A stretch of 64,000 nt of DNA, from NCBI RefSeq assembly GCF_000255705.1, contig NZ_JH636443.1, positions 87,524-151,523 of the forward strand, given 5' to 3'. The notes under the pieces were generated by a model. The model was not told the DNA's origin. It searched no databases and saw nothing but the letters and a program-made list of their open reading frames with translations. Position 1 is the first letter of the stretch; the number at the start of each line of letters is the position of its first letter. Of this stretch, positions 52,263 to 61,421 are shown in pieces. Origin of the DNA: Zavarzinella formosa DSM 19928. Its GTDB lineage: Bacteria; Planctomycetota; Planctomycetia; Gemmatales; Gemmataceae. Made by a program: the position numbers and the translations under genes.

Positions 52263-54988
52263 GTCGCTCTCGCTCCCGGTCTGTTCGTTTGCAAATGCTT
52301 GATCTGGAAAACCGGATCACCCCGGCCGTCAACTTGGTGATTGATGGCGACGCGGCGATGACCACGGATGTCACGCCCGTGACCGATCCGCAAACCCATG
52401 TGACGACATTCACGGCCGCGGGAATGGGTGGGGGGACGGCCGTGTTGACCGTCGCGGACATTGCCGCGGCCCTTCAGACCGGGGATGTCATCATCAGCAC
52501 CGGCAGCGACAACACTGTCGCGGAAGCGGGCAACATCGATTGGAAACATACCTCGCTCGCCGACGATCTCACCGGTAATCTCCCGATTGGCCGAACTCTC
52601 ACCCTTGATGTTTCCAACTCGGATCAGGTGGCCAACATCACCTTTTCCAGCGGGGTGAGCCTGGACATGGACCTGCTTTCCTGTGAATTCAAAACAGACA
52701 GTTCGACCAGGGCGGACGGCGATGTCGATCTGAGCGGCGCCTCGATTGACGCCGGACAAAACCTCACCGTGGACGCCGGAGGCGGAACGGTCACTTATCA
52801 AAACATCAACCTGAACGGGAGCGCCACGTTCAACGCGGCCGACATCGTCTCAACCGGGACCTCTGTGCTTGCCTACGGAGCGTTTTCCACGGTCGCGATC
52901 AACGGGGACTTTCACACATCGGCCGATTCCACGGCGATTCAGCCTCTCATGGGTTTCAGCTCCGGGGCCGGCGCTTCGATCACCATCAACGGGGTGACAA
53001 CCGGCGTCGGGAATTTGTCCCTGGATTCCGGAACGATCACTCACCGCTCCATTGACTTGGTGACCGGCGGCGGCACGGGGACATTGTCCTATCCGAACGG
53101 GGATGTCAATTTCGGGGTCAATGACATCACGGCCACCAACATTGTGATTGGCAGCACAAACCCCGGTTTCGCCGACTTGGGGGCAAACTTCGGAAACGGG
53201 ACGGGCACGGTCACCGGAAATGTGACGGTGAATCTTTCCGGCAGCCTGACTCCGGGGAGCGTCGGAACGGTCGGGACGTTGCAGATTGTCGGCAATGTCG
53301 ATGTTTTCGGGGCCTACGACCCGGATATTTCGGGCACAGGCGACAAGTTGGACATCACGGGCAACCTGACGCTCGAAACCGGCTCTCACTTGGGGGGCCA
53401 CGGAACCGGCCTGCTCGCGGCGGGGCCGATCAGCATCGTGAACTACTCGGGCACGCTGACCGGCGCCTTTGCCAACGCCGCCGTGGGCGCCTCGCTGATT
53501 TTGGGCGACGACACGGTCCAGGTCTCCGGCTACGGGACCGGCACGAATTCCTCCATCACCATTTCCCCCGCAGCCGCGGAGCCAAAGGGAACGGCGACCG
53601 GCGCGGATGCCGACGGAACGTTCTACACCGCCAAACTGACCGGTCCGGGCACGCTGTATCGCGTGGTCGAGTCTGGCGGGCCGTCATTCGTGCTCAAGGG
53701 CACGACGGCGGCCAGTTCGTTCACGGTGACCACCAAGGCCAACGGCTCCGATGCGATCCTCGCGGCGGGCCGGTTGATCGTCACCAGCGCGGCGGGATTA
53801 AACGCCATCAACGCCGCGAACACAGATTTCTTTGATGAAATCAACATCACCGGCCCGGCCAAGACCATCAGCGTTCGCGACACGCTTGGGCCGATCACCA
53901 TCGGGGGGACCGTCGCGAACAGCGCCGTCTTGAAAGGCCGCAATATTGGCGGCAACGTGACGAGTGGCAGCACGCTTTCCTCGGTCACCACGACGGGAGT
54001 TTTCGGCGGAAACGAGATTGCCCCCAAATTCGGGACGATCACCGCCCAGAATTTGTTCGGATCAATTATGTCCGCCGGATCGATTGGAAACGTCACCGTC
54101 AAGGGATTTTTTCAGGCGCTTTTGTCCGCCGGTAGTTCGATCGGCGCGATCAATGCGGGTAACGTGAACGGGGGATTCATCACGGCCGGCACGAGCGTCG
54201 CCTCCATCAACTCGAAAGGCGACTTCTTTGCGGATGTCACGGCAGCCTCGGTGGGGGCCGTCAATATTGCCGGCTCCCTGGACGACTTCGCGCTTGGCTG
54301 GAACATCACCAAGGGAGTGACCTCCATCACGACCGGGGCCATTGGCGAATTCGGCTCTTTTGATTTCAACGCCCTCTTCCTCGGCAGCCTGGCGGTCAAG
54401 GGGAATGTGGCGGCCGACATCGACGCCAATGTCGATGATGCCACCTTCACCCTGAACGGCAACAATCTCCCGAACAGCCCGGCCAACGCAAATGGCTTCG
54501 GGATCAAAACAGTCAGCATTCTCGGAAACGTGAGAAACAGCACTTTCAATTTGAAGCAGGGAAGCCTGTCGTCCTTCTCAGCGGCCCGCTTTATCGACAG
54601 CAATCTGTATCTGAATTTCACCCCGACGGGCGGGACATTCCAAACCCCCATCCCCGGTTTCGGAGGCGGGAATTTTCATTACAAGCTGGGTTCGTTCAAG
54701 ACCACGGCCATCACCATCGGCGACACCAGCAATGGCCTGAACCAGTCCTTCCAGAGAAGCCAGATCGCGGCCGACACCATCGGCACCGTGCGCCTGACCG
54801 GTGTCAACACGACTCCCCAATCGGCGGCGAATTTCGGAATCCGGTTCCACACCACCGGCGGCAGCGTCCGAGTGGCTCAAGGGCTGACCAACCAACTCTT
54901 GCTCAACAAGGATCTCACATTCACGAATGGAACCGGGATTCCCGTGGCCGCCCCGATTGACGGGTCCTTCTACTTCATGAAAGTGTGA
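52259..54988 (+). CDS. Large secreted beta-helix-like surface protein
   Basis: A 909-aa protein. The N-terminus is basic (MSRSRSRSVRLQMLDLENRITPAVN), with an L-x-L-E-x-R-x-T-P-A motif seen at the start of many exported planctomycete proteins. The rest is built of short repeats rich in Gly, Asn, Ser and Thr (GGNVTSGSTLSSVTTTG, GSIGNVTVKGFFQALLSAGS, GNVNGGFITAGTSVASINSK), as in pectate-lyase-like parallel beta-helices or haemagglutinin repeats. No cysteine pairs, no catalytic motif and no transmembrane C-terminal anchor are seen. It is probably a cell-surface or matrix protein. The nearest same-motif protein is at 58213. Confidence 0.82.
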   Translation: MSRSRSRSVRLQMLDLENRITPAVNLVIDGDAAMTTDVTPVTDPQTHVTTFTAAGMGGGTAVLTVADIAAALQTGDVIISTGSDNTVAEAGNIDWKHTSLADDLTGNLPIGRTLTLDVSNSDQVANITFSSGVSLDMDLLSCEFKTDSSTRADGDVDLSGASIDAGQNLTVDAGGGTVTYQNINLNGSATFNAADIVSTGTSVLAYGAFSTVAINGDFHTSADSTAIQPLMGFSSGAGASITINGVTTGVGNLSLDSGTITHRSIDLVTGGGTGTLSYPNGDVNFGVNDITATNIVIGSTNPGFADLGANFGNGTGTVTGNVTVNLSGSLTPGSVGTVGTLQIVGNVDVFGAYDPDISGTGDKLDITGNLTLETGSHLGGHGTGLLAAGPISIVNYSGTLTGAFANAAVGASLILGDDTVQVSGYGTGTNSSITISPAAAEPKGTATGADADGTFYTAKLTGPGTLYRVVESGGPSFVLKGTTAASSFTVTTKANGSDAILAAGRLIVTSAAGLNAINAANTDFFDEINITGPAKTISVRDTLGPITIGGTVANSAVLKGRNIGGNVTSGSTLSSVTTTGVFGGNEIAPKFGTITAQNLFGSIMSAGSIGNVTVKGFFQALLSAGSSIGAINAGNVNGGFITAGTSVASINSKGDFFADVTAASVGAVNIAGSLDDFALGWNITKGVTSITTGAIGEFGSFDFNALFLGSLAVKGNVAADIDANVDDATFTLNGNNLPNSPANANGFGIKTVSILGNVRNSTFNLKQGSLSSFSAARFIDSNLYLNFTPTGGTFQTPIPGFGGGNFHYKLGSFKTTAITIGDTSNGLNQSFQRSQIAADTIGTVRLTGVNTTPQSAANFGIRFHTTGGSVRVAQGLTNQLLLNKDLTFTNGTGIPVAAPIDGSFYFMKV

Positions 54989-55105
54989 CCGAGACGGCGG
55001 AGAGAAAGGAATGCCGGGAAGGATTTTTGCCGGCCGTGTTGGCGCTCCGGTCTAAACGACCGGGCAAGCCTACACGCCGCGCAAAAACCAAACGGCCGGG
55101 CAGCG

Positions 55106-55465
55106 TCAGCCTTTCACCTTGATCGTGTGCGTCTTCGTCTCGCCGCATTCGCCGGCCGGGGTGATGGTGATTTGGATCGTCAGCAGCCCGGCTTCCTCGG
55201 CATGCACTTCGTAACGCAACCGGCCGCCGCCGATGAGGGCCTTGCCGGCCATGCGCTCCATGATGAGACGCCCGGTGGCCGGCTTGCCGTTGACGGTCAC
55301 TTCGACGGCGTATCGCCCTCCCATCGCCGGGCGGTCGAAGCGGATCGTGTCCCCGATTTGAACCTCGGCCGGGAAGTCGTCCCCCCCGCCGACCCGGTGG
55401 TCGGCGATGTGCGTTGACGGCGAGAACAAGGAAGCGGCAACAAGGCCTGTGATGAGATGGTTCAT
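55106..55465 (-). CDS. Exported hypothetical protein, 119 aa
   Basis: ATG 55465 gives a signal peptide (MNHLITGLVAASLFSPSTHIA). The mature part DFPAEVQIGDTIRFDRPAMG, RYAVEVTVNGKPATGRLIME, and LLTIQITITPAGECGETKTHTIKV is an Ig-like or carbohydrate-binding-like beta sandwich. No family is recognised. The longer frame to 55615 adds 50 residues with no signal and is rejected. Confidence 0.7.
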   Translation of the reverse strand: MNHLITGLVAASLFSPSTHIADHRVGGGDDFPAEVQIGDTIRFDRPAMGGRYAVEVTVNGKPATGRLIMERMAGKALIGGGRLRYEVHAEEAGLLTIQITITPAGECGETKTHTIKVKG

Positions 55466-55589
55466 GGGTGCTTCCAATGGAGCAAATCCGTGGTGAATTG
55501 GTTCACGGATATTACCCCGCCGGAGCGAAAATCCCCATGTCGGTTGAGTGTTTGGACGGGCCAAATCTCGTCGCAAAAAATTGAAAAAA

Positions 55590-55988
55590 TCAGCCCGTCG
55601 GCAGGTCGTATTCAAATTCGTAAAAGTGCCTGCCTTGGGTGATTTCGATGGCCATTTTCCCCGTCAGGCCCGTCAACTCCCCGGTTCCCGAATCCGGGAC
55701 AACCGTGATGACCAAATGCGGCTCCCCCCGGTTCATGATCCCGCTGTGCTGAAGCACAAACGACCCGGTCCGGCCGCCGAGGGCGCCCGTCACCCGTTCG
55801 ATGGCGACATACCCGGCCGATCCCTTGACCGTCGTTCCGGCCGCCAACATCTCCCCCACGCTGATGGCCTGCAATTCCCCGTGGAACTGCTTCTCAATCG
55901 ACCGCCGCCCCAACAGACTACCCTTGGCGGTGTCATGCGTCGGAAGCGGCGCCAGTTTGACCTCAAACTCCCCGCGAATCTTGTTCAT
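55590..55988 (-). CDS. DUF3224 domain protein
   Basis: A 132-aa cytoplasmic beta-barrel-like protein of the DUF3224 family: KGSLLGRRSIEKQFHGELQA, GYVAIERVTGALGGRTGSFVLQHSGIM and LVITVVPDSGTGELTGLTGKMAI are the diagnostic segments. Distant similarity to allene-oxide-cyclase-like barrels is known for this family; substrate unknown. It ends 124 bp before the start of the exported protein at 55465, with a normal ATG at 55988. Confidence 0.88.
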   Translation of the reverse strand: MNKIRGEFEVKLAPLPTHDTAKGSLLGRRSIEKQFHGELQAISVGEMLAAGTTVKGSAGYVAIERVTGALGGRTGSFVLQHSGIMNRGEPHLVITVVPDSGTGELTGLTGKMAIEITQGRHFYEFEYDLPTG

Positions 55989-56045
55989 CGCCGCAACCTC
56001 CTTGAAGAATGATCGTCCTCCGAATCAACAAGGGAAGCCCCGAGA

Positions 56046-56372
56046 TCACTTCAATTCAAAGGCAACGGTTCCCTTGCCGGGCTTCACCTCGACGGTCAGG
56101 CTGGTCTGATCCGCAAAGGCATATTTCGGCGGCAGTTGCTTTCCCTCAATCGTGACCTTGTACACGCCGGGCTGGAGATGATCGATGGCAAACTTCCCCT
56201 CTTTGTCGCCGAGGCAACCGACGAATTGCCCGTTGGGAAGATGGAGCGTGACCTTCGCCATCACCGGCTGGCCCTGAAAAGTGACAAGGCCGCCCAGACT
56301 GGCCTCCTCGGCCCGTGCCGAACCGGCCAGAAACAGAACACAACACATCACGGGAATAACAGACCGGCGCAT
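56046..56372 (-). CDS. Exported carboxypeptidase-regulatory-like domain protein
   Basis: A 108-aa protein with signal MRRSVIPVMCCVLFLAGSAR. The domain GGLVTFQGQPVMAKVTLHLP, FVGCLGDKEGKFAIDHLQPG, and VYKVTIEGKQLPP is a transthyretin-like or SpaA-like barrel, similar in type to the lipoproteins at 33350, 35436 and 37540 but with a free N-terminus. ATG 56372; a longer frame from 56870 runs through the divergent TIGR03067-type gene and is discarded. Confidence 0.8.
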   Translation of the reverse strand: MRRSVIPVMCCVLFLAGSARAEEASLGGLVTFQGQPVMAKVTLHLPNGQFVGCLGDKEGKFAIDHLQPGVYKVTIEGKQLPPKYAFADQTSLTVEVKPGKGTVAFELK

Positions 56373-56606
56373 CGGAAACTCCGGAGAGAGAGGGCGGGCA
56401 ATCCCGGCGATTCTACCATGACGCCGACGGGTCTCCAGCCGTATTTTTCTTGCTCGAGATTTGGACAAGAGCAATCGCCTGATGTCGAAGGGGTTTCCCC
56501 GAGAAAGACGAATCGCATGAAGATTCCCGCCAATGCCGGGACGGTATTGCTTTTGCATGTCATCATCCCGGTCGATTAAACACACTATCTCCAAAAGGAG
56601 TTCATC

Positions 56607-57038
56607 ATGCGACAGGTCATGCTTGCGGGACTGTTTTGCTTCGTCGCGGTTTCCGGCCGGGCCAACGATGTTAAGAATCAACCCGCCCTGAAAATCGACG
56701 GTGTCTATCAAATTGTCAGCGGCGAAAAGGATGGGAAAAGACTTCCCGCCGACCATTGGGCGGGGGCCGTCGTCACGATCAACGGGGACAAGATTTACGG
56801 GACCGACAAGGACAAAAAGGAATTCTTCGCCTGCCTCTTCAAGATCGACGCCACCAAAAAGCCCTTCCAAATCTCAATGGTCAGCACAAACCCCAAAGTG
56901 GGGGACAAGGCGGACGGCCTCATCAAAGTCGACGGGGACATGGTTACCATCGCCTACAACCTGCCGGGCGGCCTTGTGCCGACAGAGTTCAAGGGCGGGG
57001 AGAAACAACACTTGTTTGTGTTGAAAAAAGTGAAGTGA
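56607..57038 (+). CDS. TIGR03067-type exported protein
   Basis: A 143-aa protein with signal (MRQVMLAGLFCFVAVSGRA). The mature part LKIDGVYQIVSGEKDGKRLP, WAGAVVTINGDKIYGTDKDK, and PFQISMVSTNPKVGD shows the lipocalin-like pattern of planctomycete TIGR03067 proteins (an opening G-x-W/Y pair with a conserved G-x-x-I step). A good AAGGAG site precedes ATG 56607. It is divergent from the gene at 56372. Functions in this family are not known. Confidence 0.82.
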   Translation: MRQVMLAGLFCFVAVSGRANDVKNQPALKIDGVYQIVSGEKDGKRLPADHWAGAVVTINGDKIYGTDKDKKEFFACLFKIDATKKPFQISMVSTNPKVGDKADGLIKVDGDMVTIAYNLPGGLVPTEFKGGEKQHLFVLKKVK

Positions 57039-57199
57039 TGGCCGGGAGAGAACATAGGGCTGATGTTGCCTGTCAGGACGGAGATCGGCTGTTTTGGGGA
57101 GAGTAAATCGCTTGACCATCCAGACGCGGACAATTATATTTTTGTTTGTGTTTCAATGGTTCTGCCAACCATTTACCTCCCCAAAATAGGCGAGGCATC

Positions 57200-58096
57200 A
57201 TGCCCAATATTGCCCGTGTTTTCGCCGGTCTGCTCGTTTTGGCTTCTTGGACTGGCATGGCCCGTGCCGAGGCCACCATCACCACCGGGTCCATTGAATC
57301 AATCAATCTGGCCAAGGGCGAACTGGTGATGGTTGCGTCTGGCAAGGGCCGGATCACCATCAGGATTCCAAAGGAAGTCAAGATTCGTCTGGAAGGCCGG
57401 ACGGCAGAATTGACCGATTTGAAACCGGGGCAAAAGCTCTACGCCATCGGGGACAAAGTCGATCCGCGAATCTTGGTTCTCCAAGCCTCCAATCCGGAAC
57501 CCTCCGGCGGCGCCGTGGTGCGGACGGTTCGCCCGGTCCCGGCTCCCGCCGTCGCCCAAGGGAACTATCCTCTTGGCGGCGGGGTCGGCTCGGTGTCGCC
57601 GGGAGGCATCCCCCCGTATTCGCCCCCGCCGGTGTACACGCCTCCATATCAATCGCCCTATCCGGCGGGCGGGTATGGCCGGCCCTCCGGCAATTACGCC
57701 CCGGCCCCTGAATGGGACGAAAACAAAGCGGCTGTCGCGTTCCTCGCCAAATTGCTGGCGGCTCACATCCTCGACCAGTTCGCCAAGGAAAACGACCAAA
57801 CACCCGGCTTCGAGGCCGTCCTCGTGGGAATGTTCGCGCGAATGGCGCGGGACGCAGTGATCGAAAATGCGCTGGTCCAAGTGATGCCCAACGAGAAACC
57901 TTGGGTGATTAGCGGCGTGAAAAACATCATCACCCTGCATCTCGACGGCGAACTGACCCGCGGCAAACTGGCCGTTCAAATGACCAAAGACGAAATGATG
58001 CGATATTTGGAGCAGAAAAATCCCAATCTCGCCACGCAGGCCAAAGTGGTCGGCTTTTTGCTGGAATTCCACAACAGGATGGTTGCCCAAAAGTAA
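57200..58096 (+). CDS. Exported protein with N-terminal beta domain and helical C-terminus
   Basis: A 298-aa protein with signal peptide (MPNIARVFAGLLVLASWTGMARA). Residues 25-95 form a compact beta domain (TTGSIESINLAKGELVMVA, GRTAELTDLKPGQKLYAIGD) like a small OB/S1-type barrel. A Pro/Gly/Tyr-rich linker (YPLGGGVGSVSPGG, PPPVYTPPYQSPYP) leads to a helical C-terminus (AAVAFLAKLLAAHILDQFA) that may sit on the membrane or bind a partner. No family is recognised. It is 161 bp downstream of the TIGR03067 gene. Confidence 0.72.
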   Translation: MPNIARVFAGLLVLASWTGMARAEATITTGSIESINLAKGELVMVASGKGRITIRIPKEVKIRLEGRTAELTDLKPGQKLYAIGDKVDPRILVLQASNPEPSGGAVVRTVRPVPAPAVAQGNYPLGGGVGSVSPGGIPPYSPPPVYTPPYQSPYPAGGYGRPSGNYAPAPEWDENKAAVAFLAKLLAAHILDQFAKENDQTPGFEAVLVGMFARMARDAVIENALVQVMPNEKPWVISGVKNIITLHLDGELTRGKLAVQMTKDEMMRYLEQKNPNLATQAKVVGFLLEFHNRMVAQK

Positions 58097-58145
58097 CATC
58101 GCTTTTGACCAGCCGGGTTAAAAACCCGACAAATCTCTTCGGTAT

Positions 58146-58216
58146 CGGTGTTCTCTTCACGCCGGGGCATGGCGATTGCTCGCCTTATTCAAGCCCCTGA
58201 AGAGAACACCGCATGA
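58146..58216 (+). promoter_or_regulatory. Hairpin leader with 15-codon upstream ORF overlapping the next start (ATGA)
   Basis: CGGTGTTCTCTTCA (58146-58159) is fully complementary to 58198-58211, with inner GGGGC/GCCCC. The start of the main gene lies one base after the stem, so its ribosome site would be buried. In the loop, ATG 58169 opens MAIARLIQAPEENTA, and its stop TGA at 58214 overlaps the main ATG 58213 as ATGA. The 10-mer TTCTCTTCAC (58151-58160) is shared with the leader at 52201. Confidence 0.6.
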
Positions 58217-59220
58217 ACACTCATCTGCATCACGCCAGCCTTCAAATCAGTGAGTTTGACGACCGGACCAATCCGGCGCTGATTGTCCCCCTGACGCCGG
58301 ACGGCTCCGCGCCCGGCATCGGCGTCGAGGTTTCGGACACCCCGGCAGTGGTCGCCCCGGCCGTCGCCGGGGTCGGGCCGGTGCAGGCCGCCACGGTGGC
58401 CGCCGATCCGAACGGGCCGTCGGCCAGCCTGCCCACTCTTGTCGCCACCACGGGATCGACTCCCGCCAGCACTCAAGTCGGCCCCAGCCCGACCGGGGGA
58501 TTGCTGGCCGGACTGTCAGCCCCGGTCTTCGATCAGACGATTCCGACGGCGGCCGCGAGCGCGTCAACCGGGAGTTCCGTTGCCCGCACACCGGTTGGAA
58601 ACGAGGTTCCCCCCGGCGGGACTCTGGTTTCGGCCCTTCCGAACCCGACGCCGGGAAACCTTCCCGACCCGACCGCCTCGTCGGCCGGGTTGTCGGCCGC
58701 CCAACTGGCCGCGAATGTCCTGCCCATCGTGCCGCAAGCCGACAATCGCTTCCTCGGCGTCCTCAGCGGTCGCGGCCAGGGCCCCGCCGGATTCAGCCCG
58801 ATTGACACCAACCCCGGCCTCGACCGGCGAGACCCGACCATCATCCCCGACCTGATCTTCCCGTCGCTGCTGCCCACGCTCTCGATTTCCACTGTCGGGT
58901 TGGTGACAAGCGAATCGAATTCGACACTGGCGCACGCTTCAACCTCCCCGGTGCCGACTCTTGCTCTGTTCAACGATCTCTCGACGGGGATCATTCCATC
59001 CTCTGCCGGATTCAATCTGGCCTCGGGCGAGCATCACACCAATGCGATGAGTTCACCCGGCCTCCTCCTGCCGGAGATGTCGTCATCCCACGATGTCCGG
59101 GAATCATCCAGCGAATCGCCGGAAATGGGGGGAATGGCCGTGCTCGCCGCGTTGGACTCGCCCCCGGATTTCCGAGTCGAAGACCACGTCACGAATTTGT
59201 ATGACGGGGTGACGTGGTGA
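58213..59220 (+). CDS. Secreted low-complexity protein with planctomycete export motif
   Basis: A 335-aa protein opening MNTHLHHASLQISEFDDRTN and then PALIVPLTP, which carries the same L-x-x-x-E-x-x-D-R-T-x-P-A type motif as the protein at 52259. The rest is rich in Ala, Ser, Thr, Pro and Gly (for example SVARTPVGNEVPPGG), without cysteines or repeats, so it is likely an extended, glycosylated or matrix protein. The C-terminus MAVLAALDSPPDFRVEDHVTN is less simple. It is expressed behind the hairpin leader. Confidence 0.7.
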   Translation: MNTHLHHASLQISEFDDRTNPALIVPLTPDGSAPGIGVEVSDTPAVVAPAVAGVGPVQAATVAADPNGPSASLPTLVATTGSTPASTQVGPSPTGGLLAGLSAPVFDQTIPTAAASASTGSSVARTPVGNEVPPGGTLVSALPNPTPGNLPDPTASSAGLSAAQLAANVLPIVPQADNRFLGVLSGRGQGPAGFSPIDTNPGLDRRDPTIIPDLIFPSLLPTLSISTVGLVTSESNSTLAHASTSPVPTLALFNDLSTGIIPSSAGFNLASGEHHTNAMSSPGLLLPEMSSSHDVRESSSESPEMGGMAVLAALDSPPDFRVEDHVTNLYDGVTW

Positions 59221-59953
59221 GATGAAAAAGCGAAACCAATGCCGCCCAAGCGGCGACCATTCCCAACGATGTCAGCCTGGGCACACAGCCGGGGTTTGTT
59301 GTTAACTTTTGTTGTTGAAGACGGACTGCCTCATCGGCGATCACAATCAACTCTGATTATTCGCTTGGATATGCCGTTGAAAACGAAAAAAAGACCACCC
59401 GATTACCGGCCGTCTCTCCCTCGGCTGGTCTCCGGATGGTCTTTATGCTGACCGAGTCGAACCATCAACCGGAAGACCTCTCCCATCCTTCAGTTGACGA
59501 ATTCAACTCAGCGAACAAGTTAAAAGCACGCCACGTGCCATGATGCGCGTTTGCCGGGATCTTTGCCTCAAATTCACACAAAACGCCGGTAAAATACGGT
59601 GTTTTTGAAATGCATCTTTTTGAATTTTTGGCGAGACGAAATTCGTTTTCCGCGATTGATGCGCGATTTTTCATCAGTGTGTGCCTCTGTCGTGAGCGGC
59701 GACTTTCAGACATATGGTCGGTGATCGGTAATTCGGGAAGGTTGGCCCTCTCTCTGCCGCTTCAAGTTCGGACGATTCTGCCCCGCCGAGGGAGTTTGAA
59801 TCCCAAATCGAACAAGCAATCTTGGCCACAGGCAGCAGTTGCTCAATTTCTATTCCCGGTTATTTTGGCGCAATCGGCACGAAACATGCCGTTAAATTGC
59901 CTGAGCGGTGATCGCCGACGATTCGCTTGCTCATCAACTCTGAGGGGACAGTC
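59221..59953. other. Intergenic stretch without a supported gene
   Basis: Apart from the hairpin at 59391-59445, I see no convincing gene here. Short frames at 59465-59713 (minus) and 59610-59957 (plus) lack a ribosome site and show no protein-like pattern. The region is less GC-rich than the neighbouring genes and presumably holds the promoter of the response regulator at 59954. Confidence 0.55.
59391..59445 (+). terminator. Hairpin after the low-complexity protein gene
   Basis: AAAGACCACCCG (59391-59402) pairs with 59434-59445 (CGGATGGTCTTT) at 11 of 12, with an inner ACCGGCC/GGCTGGT pair. An A-run precedes and TTT ends it, so it can terminate from either side. Confidence 0.65.
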
Positions 59954-60337
59954 ATGATCGCCGAGCCGCCCGCTTTTCCCCACATTCTTTGTGTGGATGA
60001 CAACCACGACGTGTCCGATTCAAACGCCCTGATCCTCAGCCTGTCGGGGTTTGACGCGGAAGCCTGTTACGATGGCTTTGAGGCATTGAAGATCGCCAGG
60101 GACAACCCGCCGGATCTTTGCTTCATTGATTTGAACATGCCGGGGATGAATGGCGATGAACTGGCTGTGCGCCTGCGGGAACTCGATCCAAAACACTCTA
60201 TGACTCTGGTGGCCGTGACGGCGATGAGCCGCGAGGAAGATGTCCGCCGATTGTCCAAGGCGGGATTTGTGATTCACCTGGTCAAGCCGACCAATCCGGA
60301 AACTCTCATCAATATCGCCATGTGTGCTCGAAACTAA
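59954..60337 (+). CDS. Single-domain response regulator (CheY-like)
   Basis: A 127-aa receiver: acidic pair CVDDNHDV, phosphoacceptor D59 in LCFIDLNMPGMNGDEL, Thr in VAVTAMS and Lys in VIHLVKPTNPETL. There is no output domain, so it acts by protein contact, for example in a phosphorelay or chemotaxis-like pathway. The 3' end overlaps the opposite-strand regulator by 29 bp. Start ATG 59954 is used (GAGGGG upstream). Confidence 0.9.
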   Translation: MIAEPPAFPHILCVDDNHDVSDSNALILSLSGFDAEACYDGFEALKIARDNPPDLCFIDLNMPGMNGDELAVRLRELDPKHSMTLVAVTAMSREEDVRRLSKAGFVIHLVKPTNPETLINIAMCARN

Positions 60338-60710
60338 CGTGCGAAAGAGCGCTCAGGACATCATCCACATTCGCGGGTTTGACAAGGTGGGCGCTGATCC
60401 CGGCTCTCGCCGACCGGTCGAAATCCTCCGGCCGTCCGCAAGTGGTGACGGCGATAAACGTCGGATCGGTTTCCCCGGCTTTTTCCCGCAGAGACCGCAC
60501 CAGTTCGCACCCGTCCGAATCGCGCAAACGCAATTCCAGAATGACGGCATCCGGAACCGGGTTGGTTTCCAGCGCCTCGTGGCTGGTCAGGGCCACGCTC
60601 GCATCGTATCCGTGCGTTCGCAGCAACAGGGCCATTGATTCGGCGGCATCGGGATAATCATCAATCACCATCACTGTCGGAAGAGGGCTTTTCAGGAAAT
60701 CCACAGACAT
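60309..60710 (-). CDS. Receiver-domain protein with Glu in place of the phosphoacceptor Asp
   Basis: A 133-aa receiver homologous to the neighbour: acidic pair VMVIDDYPDAAES, Thr in IAVTTCGRPE, Lys in SAHLVKPANVDD. At the phosphoacceptor site the sequence reads DAVILELRLRDSDG, with Glu59 where the regulator at 59954 has Asp59. A glutamate cannot carry phosphate and often mimics the active state. It overlaps the plus-strand gene tail to tail. ATG 60710 is used rather than the longer frame to 60917. Confidence 0.85.
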   Translation of the reverse strand: MSVDFLKSPLPTVMVIDDYPDAAESMALLLRTHGYDASVALTSHEALETNPVPDAVILELRLRDSDGCELVRSLREKAGETDPTFIAVTTCGRPEDFDRSARAGISAHLVKPANVDDVLSALSHVSFEHTWRY

Positions 60711-60949
60711 GTTCCTGCTCCAATTGCCGGGAAGTGAATTGGAATGGGCATTTCGATTTGTCGGGTTCATTATACCCGGCCTGCCAACCTGTAAAACGGC
60801 AAACGATATTGTGTGGGCGAATTGTAATAACTCAGGCGTGTATTTTTGTGCATCAGCCGGGTTTGAACATGTCCGCAAATCACTTTGTGCCGGCTTTGGC
60901 ACGGAAGATGCCAACATATCAAGGTTTACCTAACTACTTTGAGAATCCC

Positions 60950-61189
60950 ATGAAAGCTCTCATCAAACGTTGCTCTATCTGCCCTTCGGTTCTCAATTTC
61001 ACCAATGTGGTCGTCGAGGCATTGAAAAGAGATTTGGATATCGAGGCAGAAGTCGAGGACGGAGATGAAGGAATCTTCTTGGTTTTTGTGGACGGCTCTC
61101 TGGTGATTCAACGGGACGGCGACACCCTGCCAGACATTGAAGAAGTGGAAACCGCCATCGAAATCGAGTCATCGACCGTCAGCGCTTGA
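60950..61189 (+). CDS. Small thioredoxin-fold-like CxxC protein (79 aa)
   Basis: ATG 60950 gives MKALIKRCSICPSVLNFTNV followed by VVEALKRDLDIEAEVEDGDEG and IFLVFVDGSLVIQRDGDTLPDIEEVETAI. The CSIC motif at residues 8-11 with a helix and a beta-strand pair after it resembles the selenoprotein W/Rdx (SelWTH) or minimal thioredoxin-like fold; the match is weak. A redox role is a guess. Its upstream 239 bp are free of genes and are AT-rich. Confidence 0.6.
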   Translation: MKALIKRCSICPSVLNFTNVVVEALKRDLDIEAEVEDGDEGIFLVFVDGSLVIQRDGDTLPDIEEVETAIEIESSTVSA

Positions 61190-61421
61190 GGACACCTCAT
61201 TGCTCCTCCGCTTGACCCGATGTGGGCCCCCGCCACGCAAGGCCATGCGGGCAATTTCCTCCCTGAAGGAAGCGTCATACCCACAAGTTTGGCCAAGGAT
61301 GGCCTGCAGCGTTACCAATTCTTTTCTATTGGCCCTCAAATTGCACCTTTTTCACTTGAGAGGCTTCTAACCTCTCGCAAATCACAGGAGACGATTCCCG
61401 CACAATTTTTGAGGGCAAATC

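Noticed and set aside
59610-59957. Possible 115-codon gene upstream of the response regulator
   Set aside because: No ribosome site, mixed composition without a protein-like pattern, and overlap with the regulator start.
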